NCBI GenBank assembly: GCA_947494925.1
Contig: CANLWS010000001.1
Span: forward strand, 496,001-560,000
DNA from: an uncultured Alteromonadaceae bacterium
Lineage (GTDB): Bacteria > Pseudomonadota > Gammaproteobacteria > Enterobacterales > Alteromonadaceae
Direction of reading: 5' to 3'
Length of the DNA stretch: 64,000 nucleotides
Shown one piece after another: positions 1 to 8,804 of this stretch. A program made the translations under genes and the position numbers. Each line of letters starts with the position of its first letter. The first letter of the stretch is position 1. Below the pieces are notes generated by a model that ran no database searches, had not been told where the DNA came from, and saw nothing but the letters and a program-made list of their open reading frames with translations.

Positions 1-73
1 CCATACACACAGTCAGATCAATCTGGCGCAGTTTCAGTAATTGCCGAATACGTTGATATCGCTCTGGAGACAT
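1..73 (-). CDS. trmH: TrmH, tRNA (guanosine-2'-O)-methyltransferase, N-terminal fragment
   Basis: Only the first 24 codons lie in the window, and the gene runs off the left edge. The visible protein reads MSPERYQRIRQLLKLRQ followed by DLTVCM, which matches the start of the SPOUT-family enzyme that methylates G18 of tRNA. The ATG is at 73-71 with a purine-rich stretch just upstream. It follows ridA by 28 bp on the same strand, so it is probably the third gene of the spoT-ridA-trmH operon. The N-terminal match and the spoT neighbourhood agree, but most of the protein, including the SAM knot, is not visible. Confidence 0.8.
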   Translation of the reverse strand, partial: MSPERYQRIRQLLKLRQIDLTVCM

Positions 74-101
74 TATCTGGCCTGCCTTTCACACCTCAGG
101 T

Positions 102-488
102 TCATTCAGGTAATTCCATCACACCATCTATTTCTATTTGCGCACCTTTGGGAAGTTCCCGCACACCTACTGCCGCTCTGGCTGGATAGGGTTGCTCAAA
201 GTACTGGCTCATGATTTCATTCACTTTGGCAAAGTTGCTTAAATCAATCAGGTAGATATTCACCTTGCATAAGTCATGAGTGCCGCCTCCAGCAGCTTCA
301 CATACTGCCTTGACGTTTTCAAAAACCTGCTTCGCCTGCGCTTCAAAATCATCTGAAACCATTTCCATACTGTCTGGAACAAGTGGGATCTGGCCCGAAA
401 GGTAGACGGTTCTGCCCGATTTGATTGCCTGGCTATAAGTACCAATAGCTTGCGGCGCATTATCAGTGTGGATAACGGACTTTGGCAT
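102..488 (-). CDS. ridA: RidA family 2-iminobutanoate/2-iminopropanoate deaminase
   Basis: This small cytosolic YjgF/YER057c/UK114-type protein of 128 residues is the usual family length. RidA hydrolyses reactive enamine/imine intermediates released by PLP enzymes such as threonine dehydratase, which protects other PLP enzymes. The active-site pieces are visible: Tyr18, the LSGQIPL strand near 30-36, Arg104 in the YPARAAV signature and Glu119. It starts 13 bp after the spoT stop on the same strand and is probably translated from the spoT transcript. This link of ridA to spoT is common in gammaproteobacteria. Nothing appears broken. Confidence 0.95.
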   Translation of the reverse strand: MPKSVIHTDNAPQAIGTYSQAIKSGRTVYLSGQIPLVPDSMEMVSDDFEAQAKQVFENVKAVCEAAGGGTHDLCKVNIYLIDLSNFAKVNEIMSQYFEQPYPARAAVGVRELPKGAQIEIDGVMELPE

Positions 489-501
489 AATATTTTTAAC
501 C

Positions 502-2616
502 TTAGAGTTGTCGTGATTGGCTGTGTCTGGATACTTTTTGTACCTCTGGCATAGAGCGTATTTTGCGCATCACTTTCGCCAGATGGACACGGTTGTGTGT
601 TGTGAGTTCGATGTCAATATAGTAGATATTGCTTTCTTTTTCCTCGGTCTGCAGACCGATAATATTGGAGTCACAGGCTGAAACCATATTGGTGAGTTTA
701 GCCAATGTACCCTGATGGTTTATCAATTCGATTCGGACTGAAGCTTTAAATTCGCCTACCGCATCGCTGTCCCATTTCATTTCCAGTACACGTTGCGGCT
801 CATCTTTACTGAGTTTACGTATATTGCTGCAACCATTCTGATGAATAACCATGCCTCGCCCTGGACTCAGAATGGCAACAATTTCGTCATCCGGAATAGG
901 GTGACAACAGCGAGAATAGGTCACCAACAATCCTTCGGTGCCTTTTATTGCAACATTTCTGTCTTTATCAACAATATCTTCTGTTTCACCCAACAAACGC
1001 CGGGCAACAATTGCACTGAGTTCATTACCCAAGCCAATGTCGGACAGCAAAGCATCAAAATTCTCATGTTTGGTTTCTGCCACAACCCGATCTATTTCTG
1101 ATTGCTCAATATCGTCTAAATGAACTGCACCTAATGCATGTCGTAAAAGTCGGTTACCCATATTAACCGCTTCTTCAGAGCGCTGGCGTTTAAGGTAGTT
1201 TCGAATATTTGCTCTGGCCCTGGCACTCACGACAAAATTCAGCCAGTTGGCGTTAGGTTTTGCCCGGGGTGAAGTGATAATCTCCACCGTTTGCCCGTTT
1301 TCCAGCGGTTTGTTCAAAGAATAATTGCGCCTTTCAACCCGCACACCGACACAGGAGTTCCCCACGTCCGAGTGCACAGCGTAAGCAAAATCAACTGGTG
1401 TTGCTCCCATGGGAAGCTCAATGATTCTGCCATCTGGTGTAAAGACGTATATTTCATCTGGGAAAAGGTCGGTTTTTACGTTTTCGATAAACTCAAAGGA
1501 GGAGCTGGCACTTTGTTGCAGCTCCAGAAGTGATTGCATCCATTTTCGGGCGCGAACTTGAGCAGTGGTGTTTTGATTTTCACCTGGTTCTTTATACATC
1601 CAATGAGCGGCAACTCCTTTATCCGCCATCTGATCCATTTCACGGGTGCGGATTTGTATCTCTACCGGAATACCATGAGGGCCGATCAACGAAGTATGCA
1701 GCGATTGATAACCGTTAGTACGGGGAATCGCCACGTAGTCTTTGAAACGCCCTTCAATTGGCTTGTACAAACCATGCATGGCGCCTAAAGCACGATAACA
1801 ATTATCAACTTTATCTACCATCACCCGAAACGCATAAATGTCCATCACTTCGTTGAACATCAATTCTTTGTTTTTCATTTTCCGATAAATGGAAAACAGG
1901 TGTTTCTCCCGTCCAACCACATCGGCTTCGATATTATTGGCATCGAGGCGCATTTCCACCTCTTGACGGGTGTTTTCGATGATCTCTTTACGATTGCCTC
2001 GGGCCTGCTTAACTGCATTTTTAAGAGCGCGATAGCGCATGGGATACATGGCCAGAAAACCAAGGTCTTCCAACTCGTTTTTGATATCGTGAATGCCTAA
2101 TCTATGGGCGATAGGGGCATAAATTTCCAGTGTTTCTCTGGCTATCCGACGTCGCTTGTCCGGACGAAGTGAACCGAGTGTGCGCATATTGTGAGTGCGA
2201 TCGGCCAATTTGATCAGAATAACCCTGATATCCTGAACCATGGCCATCATCATCTTTCGAAAGTTTTCCGCCTGCGCTTCTTGCTTGTTGCTGAACTTAA
2301 TCTTATCCAGCTTTGAGACACCTTCCACCAACTCACCGACCGTATCACCAAACTCCTTGACCAGATCGTCTTTGTCATAGTCAGTGTCTTCAATTACGTC
2401 ATGCAGAAGTGCGGCCATCAGCGTTTCGTGGTCCAGACGCATTTCCGCCAGTATTCCAGTCACTGCAACCGGGTGAGTGATATAAGGATCACCACTTGAA
2501 CGCATTTGACCATCGTGGGCATCGCGAGCCAAAACATAGGCACGTTGAATGTCCGCCACCAATTCAGCAGGCAGGTATTCACTAACTTTGGTTTTTAACC
2601 CTTCAAACAGATACAC
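502..2616 (-). CDS. spoT: SpoT, bifunctional (p)ppGpp synthase/hydrolase
   Basis: 704 residues, the usual RSH length. The order is an HD hydrolase domain (about 30-180) with the catalytic HD pair at 72-73 inside LLHDVIEDT, a synthetase domain (about 230-345, motif [20 protein letters not shown]), a TGS domain (about 385-450) and a C-terminal ACT domain (about 630-704). The intact HD motif marks it as SpoT rather than RelA. It sets (p)ppGpp levels during fatty-acid, carbon or iron limitation. Translation begins at GTG (2616-2614). An in-frame stop lies a few codons upstream, and MYLFEGLK matches family N-termini. No clear Shine-Dalgarno is visible. A promoter and a terminator separate it from rpoZ. 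Confidence 0.97.
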   Translation of the reverse strand: MYLFEGLKTKVSEYLPAELVADIQRAYVLARDAHDGQMRSSGDPYITHPVAVTGILAEMRLDHETLMAALLHDVIEDTDYDKDDLVKEFGDTVGELVEGVSKLDKIKFSNKQEAQAENFRKMMMAMVQDIRVILIKLADRTHNMRTLGSLRPDKRRRIARETLEIYAPIAHRLGIHDIKNELEDLGFLAMYPMRYRALKNAVKQARGNRKEIIENTRQEVEMRLDANNIEADVVGREKHLFSIYRKMKNKELMFNEVMDIYAFRVMVDKVDNCYRALGAMHGLYKPIEGRFKDYVAIPRTNGYQSLHTSLIGPHGIPVEIQIRTREMDQMADKGVAAHWMYKEPGENQNTTAQVRARKWMQSLLELQQSASSSFEFIENVKTDLFPDEIYVFTPDGRIIELPMGATPVDFAYAVHSDVGNSCVGVRVERRNYSLNKPLENGQTVEIITSPRAKPNANWLNFVVSARARANIRNYLKRQRSEEAVNMGNRLLRHALGAVHLDDIEQSEIDRVVAETKHENFDALLSDIGLGNELSAIVARRLLGETEDIVDKDRNVAIKGTEGLLVTYSRCCHPIPDDEIVAILSPGRGMVIHQNGCSNIRKLSKDEPQRVLEMKWDSDAVGEFKASVRIELINHQGTLAKLTNMVSACDSNIIGLQTEEKESNIYYIDIELTTHNRVHLAKVMRKIRSMPEVQKVSRHSQSRQL

Positions 2617-2648
2617 AAAACAACGCTGTTAATTTAATAGTGACAACT

Positions 2649-2677
2649 AGAATACGAGGATTTGGCAGGGTTGCCAA
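2649..2677 (-). promoter_or_regulatory. Candidate sigma-70 promoter for spoT-ridA-trmH
   Basis: On the minus strand a -35 box TTGGCA (2677-2672) is followed after exactly 17 bp by a -10 box TATTCT (2654-2649), about 33 bp before the spoT GTG. It sits just after a terminator-like hairpin behind rpoZ, so it would give spoT its own expression. This is a pattern match only, and no start site has been mapped. Confidence 0.5.
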
Positions 2678-2711
2678 CGGCAAATTGGCTTATAAATGAA
2701 GAAAATAGAAG

Positions 2712-2734
2712 TCCTGAGCACGGTGTGCTCAGGA
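2712..2734 (-). terminator. Hairpin terminator/attenuator after rpoZ
   Basis: TCCTGAGCAC and GTGCTCAGGA form a perfect 10-bp stem with a 3-nt loop, 8 bp beyond the rpoZ stop. On the minus strand it is followed by a pyrimidine-rich tract (CTTCTATTTTCTTC), not a pure T run. It may therefore terminate partially and let some rpoZ transcript read into spoT. Confidence 0.55.
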
Positions 2735-2741
2735 TATAGCG

Positions 2742-3014
2742 TTACTGATCTGAAAGTATATTCGCAACTGAAGCGAATTCAGCTTGCTCCTGCTGTTGCT
2801 GATCACGTAAATCTTCTGCTTCAATGCTTGCAGCATCGACAAAACCTTCTTCGATTTCACGCAGTGCGATCACGGTCGCTTTGTCATTTCCCATAGGAAC
2901 GTGAGCATCTTTACCTTCAGTCGCAATTTGACGTGCACGTCTAGCTGCCACGAGCACCAAATCAAATCGGTTGCCAATTTTTTCTACGGCGTCTTCTACT
3001 GTTACGCGAGCCAT
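2742..3014 (-). CDS. rpoZ: RNA polymerase omega subunit
   Basis: 90 residues. Omega binds the beta-prime subunit, helps RNA polymerase assemble, and forms part of the (p)ppGpp site in proteobacteria. The N-terminus [20 protein letters not shown] is the conserved omega signature, and the C-terminal third is a Gln/Glu-rich helix. I chose ATG 3014 rather than an in-frame start 15 bp upstream because GGAGA sits seven bases before it and homologues begin MARVTV. Its position between gmk and spoT matches the standard gammaproteobacterial arrangement. Confidence 0.96.
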   Translation of the reverse strand: MARVTVEDAVEKIGNRFDLVLVAARRARQIATEGKDAHVPMGNDKATVIALREIEEGFVDAASIEAEDLRDQQQQEQAEFASVANILSDQ

Positions 3015-3055
3015 TGTATTCTCCGTCAATATCTATGTGGGGAAAAAGGTCGCAA

Positions 3056-3084
3056 AGTATACTTTTTTCTCACTTGCTTGAAAA
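3056..3084 (-). promoter_or_regulatory. Possible promoter for rpoZ
   Basis: In the 95-bp gap between gmk and rpoZ, the minus strand holds TTTTCA (3084-3079), a 17-bp spacer and TATACT (3061-3056). The -10 box is good and the -35 box matches only four of six positions. It could boost rpoZ within a gmk-rpoZ transcript. Confidence 0.35.
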
Positions 3085-3109
3085 GATCTTTAATGATCTC
3101 TATTAAGGA

Positions 3110-3754
3110 TCAATCCGCCAACAACCCATCGAATAAGTCGGCATGTCGGATTACTTGTTTTTCTTTACGTAGTCTGCGAGCACTCACTATCGAATCAAGC
3201 TCAGAAAGCGCGGCATCAAAATTGTCATTCACGACAATAAAGTCAAATTCATGATAGTGAGATATTTCAGCCACTGCTTTTTCCATGCGCGACTTTATAA
3301 CCTCTTCAGAATCTTGATTCCGCTCTGTTAATCGCCTTCTCAATTCATTTTTTGACGGCGGGGCAACAAAAATGGTCGCGGTATCGGGAATTTGTGCCTT
3401 AACTTGCCTGGCACCTTGCCAATCGATATCGAGAAAAACATCGATTCCTTCACTCAATGTCTGTTCGATTACAACACGGGAAGTTCCGTAATAATTACCA
3501 AAAACCTCTGCCCATTCAAAGAAGGCATTTTCATCAATTAGTGTCTTGAATTCCTTTTTACTCACAAAGTGATAGTGAACCCCGTCAACTTCTCCGGGTC
3601 TGGGGTCCCGTGTGGTGTGAGATACAGATACCTGCATCTGATTGCTATGCATGTTGGTGTCTTGGTGTTTATCAAGTAAAGCGTTGATCAAACTGGATTT
3701 ACCAGCCCCGGAAGGCGCAGCGAGAATAAAAAGATTACCTAAAGCTTGTGTCAT
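3110..3754 (-). CDS. gmk: Guanylate kinase
   Basis: 214 residues, close to the usual 205-215. It converts GMP to GDP with ATP in the cytosol and so feeds GTP and (p)ppGpp pools. The P-loop APSGAGKSS is at 13-21, followed by the guanylate kinase signature [11 protein letters not shown] and the GMP-binding HYHF stretch, then the lid region with the ERNQDS segment. The ATG is at 3754-3752. It is divergent from cyaY, with an 84-bp gap between the start codons, and heads the gmk-rpoZ-spoT cluster. No anomalies are visible. Confidence 0.97.
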   Translation of the reverse strand: MTQALGNLFILAAPSGAGKSSLINALLDKHQDTNMHSNQMQVSVSHTTRDPRPGEVDGVHYHFVSKKEFKTLIDENAFFEWAEVFGNYYGTSRVVIEQTLSEGIDVFLDIDWQGARQVKAQIPDTATIFVAPPSKNELRRRLTERNQDSEEVIKSRMEKAVAEISHYHEFDFIVVNDNFDAALSELDSIVSARRLRKEKQVIRHADLFDGLLAD

Positions 3755-3838
3755 AGAATAATTTTCGAAAAAAAGTGTCCCTTAAAGTTAGCAATGTTAG
3801 CATATTCACAATAATTACCCATCTTGATTGACACGCAC

Positions 3839-4162
3839 ATGAATGATAGCCAATACCACCAGTTGGTCGACGACATATTTATTACATTAGAAGAAGCGCT
3901 GGACGAGTGCGAAACCGATATTGACTATGAATCTGCCGGCGGCATTCTGACCTTGATATTTCTTAACGGAACAAAAATCATCCTGAACAAACAAGCTCCG
4001 CTTCATCAGATCTGGGTTGCCACTAAATTTAATGGCCATCATTTCAATTACGTTGACGGTGTATGGATTGACGAACGTACTGATGCGGAATTCTGGTCAT
4101 TCATGGACCAAGCTGCGAGCAAACAGGCAGAGACGTCACTTTCTTTTGGAAAAACAAAATAA
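3839..4162 (+). CDS. cyaY: CyaY, bacterial frataxin
   Basis: 107 residues. Frataxin is a small acidic iron-binding protein that modulates IscS-IscU iron-sulfur cluster assembly. The family pattern is clear: MNDSQYHQLVDD, acidic helix 1 (EEALDECETDIDYE), the beta-sheet strand NGTKIILNKQAPLHQIW, then HFNYVDGVWIDERT and EFWSFMDQAA. I took ATG 3839 as the start. An in-frame TTG 15 bp upstream would add five residues that homologues lack. No strong Shine-Dalgarno is visible. The neighbours differ from E. coli, where cyaY lies near dapF. Confidence 0.93.
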   Translation: MNDSQYHQLVDDIFITLEEALDECETDIDYESAGGILTLIFLNGTKIILNKQAPLHQIWVATKFNGHHFNYVDGVWIDERTDAEFWSFMDQAASKQAETSLSFGKTK

Positions 4163-4172
4163 GGAAATTTTC

Positions 4173-4850
4173 ATGACGGAAGACATTTTGCCTTTTGTAG
4201 ACGTTAATCCAACTTCAGAACATGATGCAGTTGTCATTTGGTTGCATGGTCTCGGTGATTCCGGCAACGGGTTTGCTCCTATCGTGCCGGAGTTAAAGTT
4301 ACCAGATGACCATAAGATACGTTTTGTTTTTCCTCATGCACCGATTCGGCCAGTAACGATCAATAATGGTATGCCAATGCGTGCCTGGTACGATATCAAG
4401 AGCCTTGATTTTAATAATCGCGCAGATGTGGATGGTGTTCATGAATCTGCAGCCCAGGTAAATGCGCTTATTGATGCAGAAATGGCAAAGGGAATTTCTT
4501 CAGACCGCATATTGCTTGCTGGTTTCTCTCAGGGAGGCGTGATTGCCTTACATCTGGGAACGCGTTTCGGTAAACCTCTTGCAGGAATAATGGCGTTGTC
4601 GACTTACATGAGTGAGCCAGAAAAGCTCCAGGATGAAGCACACCCTGTAAACAAAGAAACACCTATTCTTTGTTGTCACGGTCAACAAGACGATGTGGTT
4701 CCTATGTTTTTAGGCCATGCGGCTTTCAAAGTGTTAGAACAGAATAATTACAACGTAATCTGGAAAGAATATCTGATGCAGCACAATGTGTGCATGCAGG
4801 AACTGAACGATATCTCTAGGTGGATTCAGGATCGATTGATTTCTGCATAA
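4173..4850 (+). CDS. Carboxylesterase/acyl-protein thioesterase family alpha/beta hydrolase
   Basis: 225 residues with the small esterase/lysophospholipase fold. The oxyanion-hole region IWLHGLGDSGNGF is near the N-terminus, the nucleophile Ser is in GFSQGG, the Asp is in QQDDVVP, and the His is in MQHNVCMQEL, so the catalytic triad is complete. Likely substrates are short-chain carboxylic esters or acyl thioesters, and the exact one cannot be read. The start is ATG 4173, seven bases after AAGGA. That Shine-Dalgarno overlaps the cyaY stop region, so the two genes are probably translationally linked. Confidence 0.88.
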   Translation: MTEDILPFVDVNPTSEHDAVVIWLHGLGDSGNGFAPIVPELKLPDDHKIRFVFPHAPIRPVTINNGMPMRAWYDIKSLDFNNRADVDGVHESAAQVNALIDAEMAKGISSDRILLAGFSQGGVIALHLGTRFGKPLAGIMALSTYMSEPEKLQDEAHPVNKETPILCCHGQQDDVVPMFLGHAAFKVLEQNNYNVIWKEYLMQHNVCMQELNDISRWIQDRLISA

Positions 4851-4938
4851 TTTCGGCTGTGATAAATTTGTGATGAAATTTTGTTCGAAGTCACCCGGTT
4901 TTGTGTCTACAGTTTATTTAAATCATCCAGGAGACATC

Positions 4939-5385
4939 ATGAAATTATTGAAATCGCTCGCCCTATTATTTGCATTAGTTGTGGCTATACCTGCATTTGC
5001 TGCGGATCCGATTGAAACAGGGACCTTCAACAACAACGCAATTTATGGATACGACACTGTTGCTTACTTTACTCAAAACAAAGCAGTCAAAGGTAACAAG
5101 AAGATCAATTTTGAGTGGCGAGGCGCCCAGTGGCATTTCTCCACTGAAGAGCATAGAGACATGTTTAAAGCGGACCCCGAAAAATATGCTCCTCAATATG
5201 GTGGCTACTGTGCCTATGCCATGTCAGACGGCAGGCTGGTAGGCATCGATGAAGATGCGTTCACAATTCACGAAGGTAAACTTTATCTGAATTACAGCAA
5301 AAGTGTTATGAAAGAGTGGCGCAGCAATATGGCACAATTTATTCAGGAAGCTGATGAGCTTTATCCGACAAAAGTCGATTTATAA
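4939..5385 (+). CDS. Periplasmic YHS domain protein
   Basis: 148 residues with a clear Sec signal peptide (MKLLKSLALLFALVVAIPAFA, then cleavage before AD). The mature part is a YHS-like module: YGYDTVAYF, WHFSTEEHRDMFKADPEKYAPQ, then YGGYCAYAMSDG. YHS modules are often found in metal-handling proteins, but here the function is unknown and no metal site can be assigned with certainty. ATG 4939 follows CCAGGAGA at the right distance, and an in-frame codon upstream would hide the signal peptide. A strong terminator follows directly. Confidence 0.82.
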   Translation: MKLLKSLALLFALVVAIPAFAADPIETGTFNNNAIYGYDTVAYFTQNKAVKGNKKINFEWRGAQWHFSTEEHRDMFKADPEKYAPQYGGYCAYAMSDGRLVGIDEDAFTIHEGKLYLNYSKSVMKEWRSNMAQFIQEADELYPTKVDL

Positions 5386-5400
5386 AGAGAGATTTCACAC

Positions 5401-5425
5401 AAAGCGGTTTTTAACCGCTTTTTTT
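5401..5425 (+). terminator. Rho-independent terminator after the YHS gene
   Basis: AAAGCGGTT and AACCGCTTT pair as a 9-bp stem with a 3-nt loop, followed by a run of T. It lies 15 bp after the stop codon and is a textbook intrinsic terminator. Confidence 0.9.
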
Positions 5426-5499
5426 ATGTCTGTTTTTTACGGTTTTGCAGGATTGAGCTAGGCTTTATATCAAATGATGACAATGCTGGTCAGAGACCG

Positions 5500-5892
5500 A
5501 TGAACATAACTGCTAAATTAATGATTCTATTGGCGCTGATTTTAGTTGCCAATCCAAGCTGGGGAGAACTTGACCGTGGAATTCTGACTTCCAATGTGTC
5601 AAATCGTGAACCTGTAGATGACTTGGGAAATCAAGTAGTATCCGATGGCTCAAATAGTCAGCAGGTTTTTTACTTTACGCACCTTAAACAACTTGAAGGC
5701 ACGCAAATTCAACACCGTTGGTATTATCGAGGAAAAGAAATGGCGACTGTCACTTTGAATATTGGCAGTAACGATTGGCGGACTTACTCCAGCAAAAGAT
5801 TACTACCCAACTGGATAGGTGAATGGAAAATTGAAGTATGGAACGGCGATTTAAAAATACAGGAGCACAATTTTACTTTTCTCGCACAATGA
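5500..5892 (+). CDS. DUF2914 family exported protein
   Basis: 130 residues with a signal peptide (about 1-22, ending PSWG). The mature protein shows the DUF2914 pattern: VFYFTHLKQLEGTQIQHRWYY in the middle and a C-terminal GEWKIEVWNGD beta segment. Its role is unknown; in this family the domain also occurs at the end of membrane proteins. It is flanked by a terminator upstream and hemC 57 bp downstream on the same strand, so it could share a transcript with the haem operon, although nothing shows a functional link. Confidence 0.75.
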   Translation: MNITAKLMILLALILVANPSWGELDRGILTSNVSNREPVDDLGNQVVSDGSNSQQVFYFTHLKQLEGTQIQHRWYYRGKEMATVTLNIGSNDWRTYSSKRLLPNWIGEWKIEVWNGDLKIQEHNFTFLAQ

Positions 5893-5949
5893 TCGCTTTT
5901 AACTTCACAAAACTTTAAAATAGGTGGCTCATACTTTCAGAGAAGCACC

Positions 5950-6888
5950 ATGACCAATAGAGTTGTACGCATCGCCACTCGGAAAAGCGCTTTAGCTATG
6001 TGGCAAGCAGAATATGTAAAACATGCCCTCGAAACTGCCCATCCGAACTTGCAGGTCGAACTACTCCCAATGTCCACAAAAGGCGACAAAATCCTCGACA
6101 CACCCCTGGCTAAAGTCGGTGGAAAAGGACTCTTTATTAAAGAGCTGGAAATAGCAATGCAGGAAGGGCGAGCAGACATCGCAGTACATTCGATGAAAGA
6201 TGTGCCGGTGGAATTCCCAGAAGGATTTGGACTACACGCAATCTGTATAAGGGAAAACCCCTTTGACGCATTTGTATCCAATCAATTTGAATCTTTGGAT
6301 GACTTACCAGAAGGCGCAACTGTTGGTACGTCGAGTTTGCGCAGACAGTGCCAGTTAAAGAATTTGCGTCCTGATTTGAACATCATCGACTTACGTGGCA
6401 ACGTCAATACACGTTTGGCGAAGCTTGATGACGGCCAATACGATGCCATTATTCTTGCCGCTGCAGGGCTCATCAGACTCGACATGGCTGACAGAATCAA
6501 GCAAGAGATTGCAGCAGAGACCTCGTTACCGGCTGTGGGTCAGGGAGCTGTAGGGATTGAGTGTCGAAATGATGACCACGACCTAATCTCGCTTTTACAG
6601 GCGTTAAACCATCAAGAAACTGAAACGCGCGTTTTGGCTGAAAGAGCGATGAATGCCGAATTACAAGGCGGTTGTCAGGTGCCCATTGGTAGTTTTGCGG
6701 AAATCATTGAAGGTCAGATATATCTTCGGGGTTTGGTTGGCTCAGCAGATGGAAAAAAAATACTTCGTGCTAGTGCAACTGGAGCGCAGGCTGATGCAGA
6801 AATTATCGGCAGAAGTGTGGCAAAAAGCTTGAAATTAAAAGGTGCAGATAAACTTCTGGCAGAACTAGAGGCAATTAACTCGTTGTGA
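5950..6888 (+). CDS. hemC: Hydroxymethylbilane synthase (porphobilinogen deaminase)
   Basis: 312 residues, the usual length. It joins four porphobilinogens into hydroxymethylbilane, the precursor of uroporphyrinogen III, in the cytosol. Cys242 in [10 protein letters not shown] is the attachment residue of the dipyrromethane cofactor, and catalytic Asp84 is in HSMKDVP. The cofactor-binding arginines are present in TSSLRRQ and [10 protein letters not shown]. The ATG is at 5950. The gene overlaps hemD by four bases, and four consecutive genes continue the pathway or its membrane accessories. Confidence 0.97.
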   Translation: MTNRVVRIATRKSALAMWQAEYVKHALETAHPNLQVELLPMSTKGDKILDTPLAKVGGKGLFIKELEIAMQEGRADIAVHSMKDVPVEFPEGFGLHAICIRENPFDAFVSNQFESLDDLPEGATVGTSSLRRQCQLKNLRPDLNIIDLRGNVNTRLAKLDDGQYDAIILAAAGLIRLDMADRIKQEIAAETSLPAVGQGAVGIECRNDDHDLISLLQALNHQETETRVLAERAMNAELQGGCQVPIGSFAEIIEGQIYLRGLVGSADGKKILRASATGAQADAEIIGRSVAKSLKLKGADKLLAELEAINSL

Positions 6889-7607
6889 AGGTACTGATTT
6901 TCAGACCAGAAAACAAAATAGATCAAACCTGCTTTGCTTTCCAACGGGCAAATATTGATTCAGTGGGTGTACCGCTGTTAAGAAATGTTCCACTCCCCGA
7001 AGAAATTAAGAAGCTGAAAAACCTACTTTCGGATGTACCTGTAAACTGCGGTTTGATTTTTACCAGCACAACCAGTGCAGCCCTGTTCGAAAGTAACATA
7101 GTCTATTGGCCGGCAGACGCTTCCTTCTTCGCAATAGGAAAAAGTACCGGGGCAATTTTATCAGCGTCTAATATTAATATTGTCTATCCTGACATTGAGA
7201 CGTCAGAAGGATTACTGTCTCATCCCAAGTTACAGGATGTGGATGGGAGAACGTTTATTCTGATAAAAGGACAAGCTGGCCGTCAAAATTTAAAGACAAC
7301 CCTGATGTCCAGAGGGGCAAAGGTTATCGAGGCCAACATTTATTATCGCGAAAAAATTGCGTATCCAAATGTGACAAGAGACTGGAATGAGGCTGACATT
7401 AAATGCATTATTGCCACAAGTGGCGAACTTATCCGTGCGGCTTTTGACCTATTTAACAATGAATGGCTCAAGTCGACACCTTGGATAGTCGTCAGTAATC
7501 GCATAGCGGAATTGGCAACCGGCCTTGGTATCAGAAATGTCCACGTCAGCCAGGGCGCGCAAACTGATAAATTGATATTTGCAACGCAACACTTTTTGGA
7601 GCAATAG
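6885..7607 (+). CDS. hemD: Uroporphyrinogen-III synthase
   Basis: 240 residues. It closes and inverts ring D of hydroxymethylbilane to give uroporphyrinogen III. The family is poorly conserved, but the start MKVLIFRPE, the [10 protein letters not shown] segment, the central [11 protein letters not shown] loop and the C-terminal DKLIFA helix fit HemD, and the position behind hemC is decisive. It starts with GTG at 6885-6887, which overlaps the hemC stop as GTGA. This arrangement suggests translational coupling. Confidence 0.92.
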   Translation: MKVLIFRPENKIDQTCFAFQRANIDSVGVPLLRNVPLPEEIKKLKNLLSDVPVNCGLIFTSTTSAALFESNIVYWPADASFFAIGKSTGAILSASNINIVYPDIETSEGLLSHPKLQDVDGRTFILIKGQAGRQNLKTTLMSRGAKVIEANIYYREKIAYPNVTRDWNEADIKCIIATSGELIRAAFDLFNNEWLKSTPWIVVSNRIAELATGLGIRNVHVSQGAQTDKLIFATQHFLEQ

Positions 7608-8804
7608 ATGACGGATAAAAAAGACGTCCCAGATACCGAACCTGAACAACAAATTGCTGCGTTGGAAAAAGAGTTAGAAACTCAAGCTTCATTTTCAGAC
7701 CGTAAGCCTTCTGCAGATTCAGCCCCATCCGCAAAAACCCGAGTTATGAGAGAACAGAAAAACCGAAACGGGCAGGGTTTCCTATGGGCAGTCGTTGTAA
7801 TCAATTTTCTGCTTCTGGCAGCGGGCGCAGGTGCCGGTTATTGGTTCTGGCAACAATGGCATTTGCAGCAGCAAGAACAAGCCCAAGTTATTGAGCAACA
7901 AAAAGCCGCACAAACTAATCAGCTGCTTGCCAACGATGAACTGCAAAGTTCGCTGCAACAAGATAACGAGACACTGAGAAACAGACTGCTGCAACTTTCT
8001 AAGGAACTGTCAAATCTAGAGGCGCAATCGCTGGCAAATACACAAAACCTTGCTGATGTTTCAGGAAGACGGCCATCAGACTGGTTGCTGGCAGAGGCTG
8101 ATTACCTGGTTAGAATGGCAGGCCGAAAACTGTGGTTGGAAAAAGATATCCGAACTGCGATATTGATGATGCAGTCGGCTGATAGTCGACTTCAGGATCT
8201 TTCTGACCCAAGTTTGTTACCTGTACGTGAGCTAATTGCTGCGGATATTCAAACCTTACAACAGATAAATCCGGTCTCGCTTTCAAGTGTTGCACTGGCT
8301 TTATCTGGCATGCTTCCACAAGTTAATAACTTACCTCTGGCATTGCCTGAAATTCCAGAAATCAAATCCCGCGATGATCAGACGTCCGAGTCAATTGGCG
8401 AATGGCGCGCAAACCTCGATAAATTATGGGTATTTTTCCGCGAAGAACTGATTAACTACCAGCCCAGAACTACCGCAATCAAACCAATGTTAACGCAACA
8501 ACAGCAATGGCTGGCAAAAGAGCAACTTAAACTTGCGCTACTTCAGGCACAATCGGCCGTGTTAAATGAACAGGAAACCTTATATAAACAGTCGCTGCAA
8601 CGTGCGATAGGGCTAATTGTCGATCACTTCGAGCTGGCTGACACCTCAGTGGAGAAATTTGTAGATAGCCTTAGAAACCTTGAGCAGACAAACATCCATC
8701 GTGAACTACCATCACAAATGCAATCCGCGAGGCCTCTGCAAGAATTATTACAAAGACGCGTAGAAAGTGCTTTTAGCAGTAATAATAAGGCGATTGTATT
8801 ATGA
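7608..8804 (+). CDS. hemX: HemX, membrane-anchored haem-operon protein
   Basis: 398 residues. An acidic and polar cytoplasmic N-terminus (1-60) is followed by one membrane helix near 62-84 (WAVVVINFLLLAAGAGAGYW), a Gln/Glu-rich coiled coil (about 85-145) and a globular part starting DWLLAEADYLVRMAGRKLW, the family hallmark. It was once called a methyltransferase, but no SAM motif is visible and its function is not established. ATG 7608 follows the hemD stop without a gap, and its end overlaps hemY by four bases. Confidence 0.9.
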   Translation: MTDKKDVPDTEPEQQIAALEKELETQASFSDRKPSADSAPSAKTRVMREQKNRNGQGFLWAVVVINFLLLAAGAGAGYWFWQQWHLQQQEQAQVIEQQKAAQTNQLLANDELQSSLQQDNETLRNRLLQLSKELSNLEAQSLANTQNLADVSGRRPSDWLLAEADYLVRMAGRKLWLEKDIRTAILMMQSADSRLQDLSDPSLLPVRELIAADIQTLQQINPVSLSSVALALSGMLPQVNNLPLALPEIPEIKSRDDQTSESIGEWRANLDKLWVFFREELINYQPRTTAIKPMLTQQQQWLAKEQLKLALLQAQSAVLNEQETLYKQSLQRAIGLIVDHFELADTSVEKFVDSLRNLEQTNIHRELPSQMQSARPLQELLQRRVESAFSSNNKAIVL

